Shown here piece after piece: positions 4,905-6,002 of a stretch of 6,002 nt of DNA (its first letter is position 1; each line of letters starts with the position of its first letter). Both the position numbers and the translations under genes were made by a program. The notes under the pieces were generated by a model. It worked only from the letters and a program-made list of their open reading frames with translations, had not been told where the DNA came from and searched no databases. Source of the DNA: an uncultured Jeotgalicoccus sp. (lineage in GTDB: Bacteria > Bacillota > Bacilli > Staphylococcales > Salinicoccaceae); assembly GCA_947631305.1 (NCBI GenBank), contig CANRKV010000098.1, forward strand, positions 1-6,002, written 5' to 3'.

Positions 4905-6002
4905 TTACAATGCATCTCTGTAGCGTTTATATGCTTCTCTGACCGGTCCATCCTGCAGCAAGACCTCTTTGACGCTGCCGCTCTCGATAATTGTGCCGCC
5001 TTCAAGATAATGCACATAGTCAAACTGATCAAGATGACTGAGATCATGTGTTGCTGCAATAACTGTATCCTTTTTGAATATTTCTTCCCAGATTTTATCT
5101 CTTAAGCGTGTATTTAAACTTGCTGTCGGTTCATCCAGTATCCACGTATCTTTGTTTTCTATATACATGCGGATCAGATGCATCCGTTTTTTCTCACCAA
5201 GTGATAAATACTCCGTCGACGTAATATAGTCATCCGGATTGAAATGATCCAGCTCAAAGCGCTCAAGCAGTTCATTAATCTGGTTTTCTTCTGATTCAAA
5301 ATGATTAAACATCGTAATGTTTTCTTTGACCGTTGCATTGTAAAAGTCCAGATGCTGCGGCATAATGCCCGCATCCGACTGCTTAATCAGCTGGTTGAGC
5401 AGTGTTGTTTTTCCTGAACCGCTGCTGCCGATTAATGCATGCTTCTCGCCCGGTTTAATGTTTATATTAATACTGTTAAGCACATCGCGTTTCGTTGAAG
5501 GATAGCGGAATGTCATGTTGGACAATACCAGTGACTGGTGTTTATCTTCTTGAATTTCTTCTTTCGTATCACTTACCGCTTCAACACGTGCTTTTACCGC
5601 TTTGTATTTACTTGCCGGTTTAATGACCGGTATTGCCAGTTCAAAGAAGCTCATTAAGAGTAAGATAATCATTGGAATTAACAGCGGATAATCCCCGCTG
5701 AACAGTACAATGACGAGAATAATCATGCCGAGCTGAATCAGCAGGCTGACTGTATCAATAACTGCATCGAGTGACGCTTCTTTGTTTTCGTTTTTTGTAA
5801 TTTTTTTATACGTTTCTTTAATGTTCCTGTTTACCTGCTTATCTTCTTTTACGACGAACAGATTCGTAAAGTCGTGAATGTAATGATAGAGCTGTGTAAA
5901 CAATGAATCTTCCGCATTATTTCTTTCGTCGTACAATTTTCCTGATATCCCGCTTATTACCATCGGCATAATTAATAGTAATATCAGTACCGAGACGAGC
6001 AG
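4905..6002 (-). CDS. cydC: CydC-like ABC exporter (permease-ATPase half), 5' end outside the window
   Basis: The frame is open to the right edge, so 365 C-terminal residues are visible and roughly 180-200 N-terminal ones are missing; the internal ATG at 5969 sits in a membrane helix and is not the start. Numbering from the edge, membrane segments lie at about 1-17, 81-101 and 105-127. The last contains FELAIPV (120-126), matching the FEALAP-type motif typical of CydC. The ATPase domain has an A-loop Tyr167 (FRYP), Walker A GSSGSGKTT (192-200), Q-loop Gln216 (MPQ), a degenerate signature LSLGE (266-270, usual LSGGQ/E), Walker B ending ILDE (Asp290, Glu291) and switch His319. CydC pairs with CydD to export glutathione or cysteine for cytochrome bd assembly. 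Walker A Lys198 and Gln216 are only 18 residues apart instead of about 40. No strong terminator follows. Family assignment is good; CydC over another heterodimeric exporter half is less certain. Confidence 0.8.
   Translation of the reverse strand: MLVSVLILLLIMPMVISGISGKLYDERNNAEDSLFTQLYHYIHDFTNLFVVKEDKQVNRNIKETYKKITKNENKEASLDAVIDTVSLLIQLGMIILVIVLFSGDYPLLIPMIILLLMSFFELAIPVIKPASKYKAVKARVEAVSDTKEEIQEDKHQSLVLSNMTFRYPSTKRDVLNSININIKPGEKHALIGSSGSGKTTLLNQLIKQSDAGIMPQHLDFYNATVKENITMFNHFESEENQINELLERFELDHFNPDDYITSTEYLSLGEKKRMHLIRMYIENKDTWILDEPTASLNTRLRDKIWEEIFKKDTVIAATHDLSHLDQFDYVHYLEGGTIIESGSVKEVLLQDGPVREAYKRYRDAL

Noticed and set aside
4764..5105. Plus-strand open frame of 113 codons across the CBS leader and CydC 3' end
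   Set aside because: Antisense to the conserved ATPase domain and to the promoter and leader, with no recognisable motif or ribosome binding site.

Overview
The window looks like chromosome from a low-G+C Gram-positive (Firmicutes), most likely Staphylococcaceae. The evidence is strong GGAGG-type ribosome binding sites, a TTG start, intrinsic terminators with U-tracts, a CNNM/CBS protein very like the staphylococcal magnesium-protection (MpfA) type, and a Bin3/TnpR-type small resolvase of the kind common on staphylococcal plasmids. A Jeotgalicoccus-, Salinicoccus- or Macrococcus-like host would fit hydantoinase plus CydC in one neighbourhood. The genus is a guess; the family is the safer call.

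Layout. Positions 1 to about 890 are AT-rich, recently acquired or rearranged DNA. They hold an intact plus-strand serine resolvase (52-615), a gene-free stretch rich in TTATCA/TGATAA half-sites that may be a recombination (res) site (633-764), and a 23-codon stump of a second, different resolvase (826-897). The stump stops exactly at the hairpin terminator of the neighbouring gene (887-925). From 930 onward every convincing gene is on the minus strand: dihydropyrimidinase/D-hydantoinase (930-2315), two tandem paralogous small membrane proteins with a charged coiled-coil tail (2331-2636 and 2705-2995), a non-coding spacer with a 41-bp tandem repeat (3045-3261), a TlyC/CorC-type membrane CBS protein (3320-4681) with a leader of about 160 nt, and the C-terminal two thirds of a CydC-like ABC exporter (4905 to the right edge).

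How it works together. The two small proteins and the hydantoinase look like one operon read right to left; the last junction is only 15 nt, so the hydantoinase ribosome binding site abuts the upstream stop codon. The CBS protein has its own promoter and terminator and is a separate unit. The CydC fragment is the end of an upstream unit, presumably cydDC. The most unusual items are the 41-bp repeat array with internal dyad symmetry and a detached copy of its 10-bp core 360 bp or more away, the unknown paralogue pair with a hairpin enclosing a stop codon, the resolvase stump fused to a terminator, and a CydC nucleotide-binding domain in which the segment between Walker A and the Q-loop is much shorter than usual.
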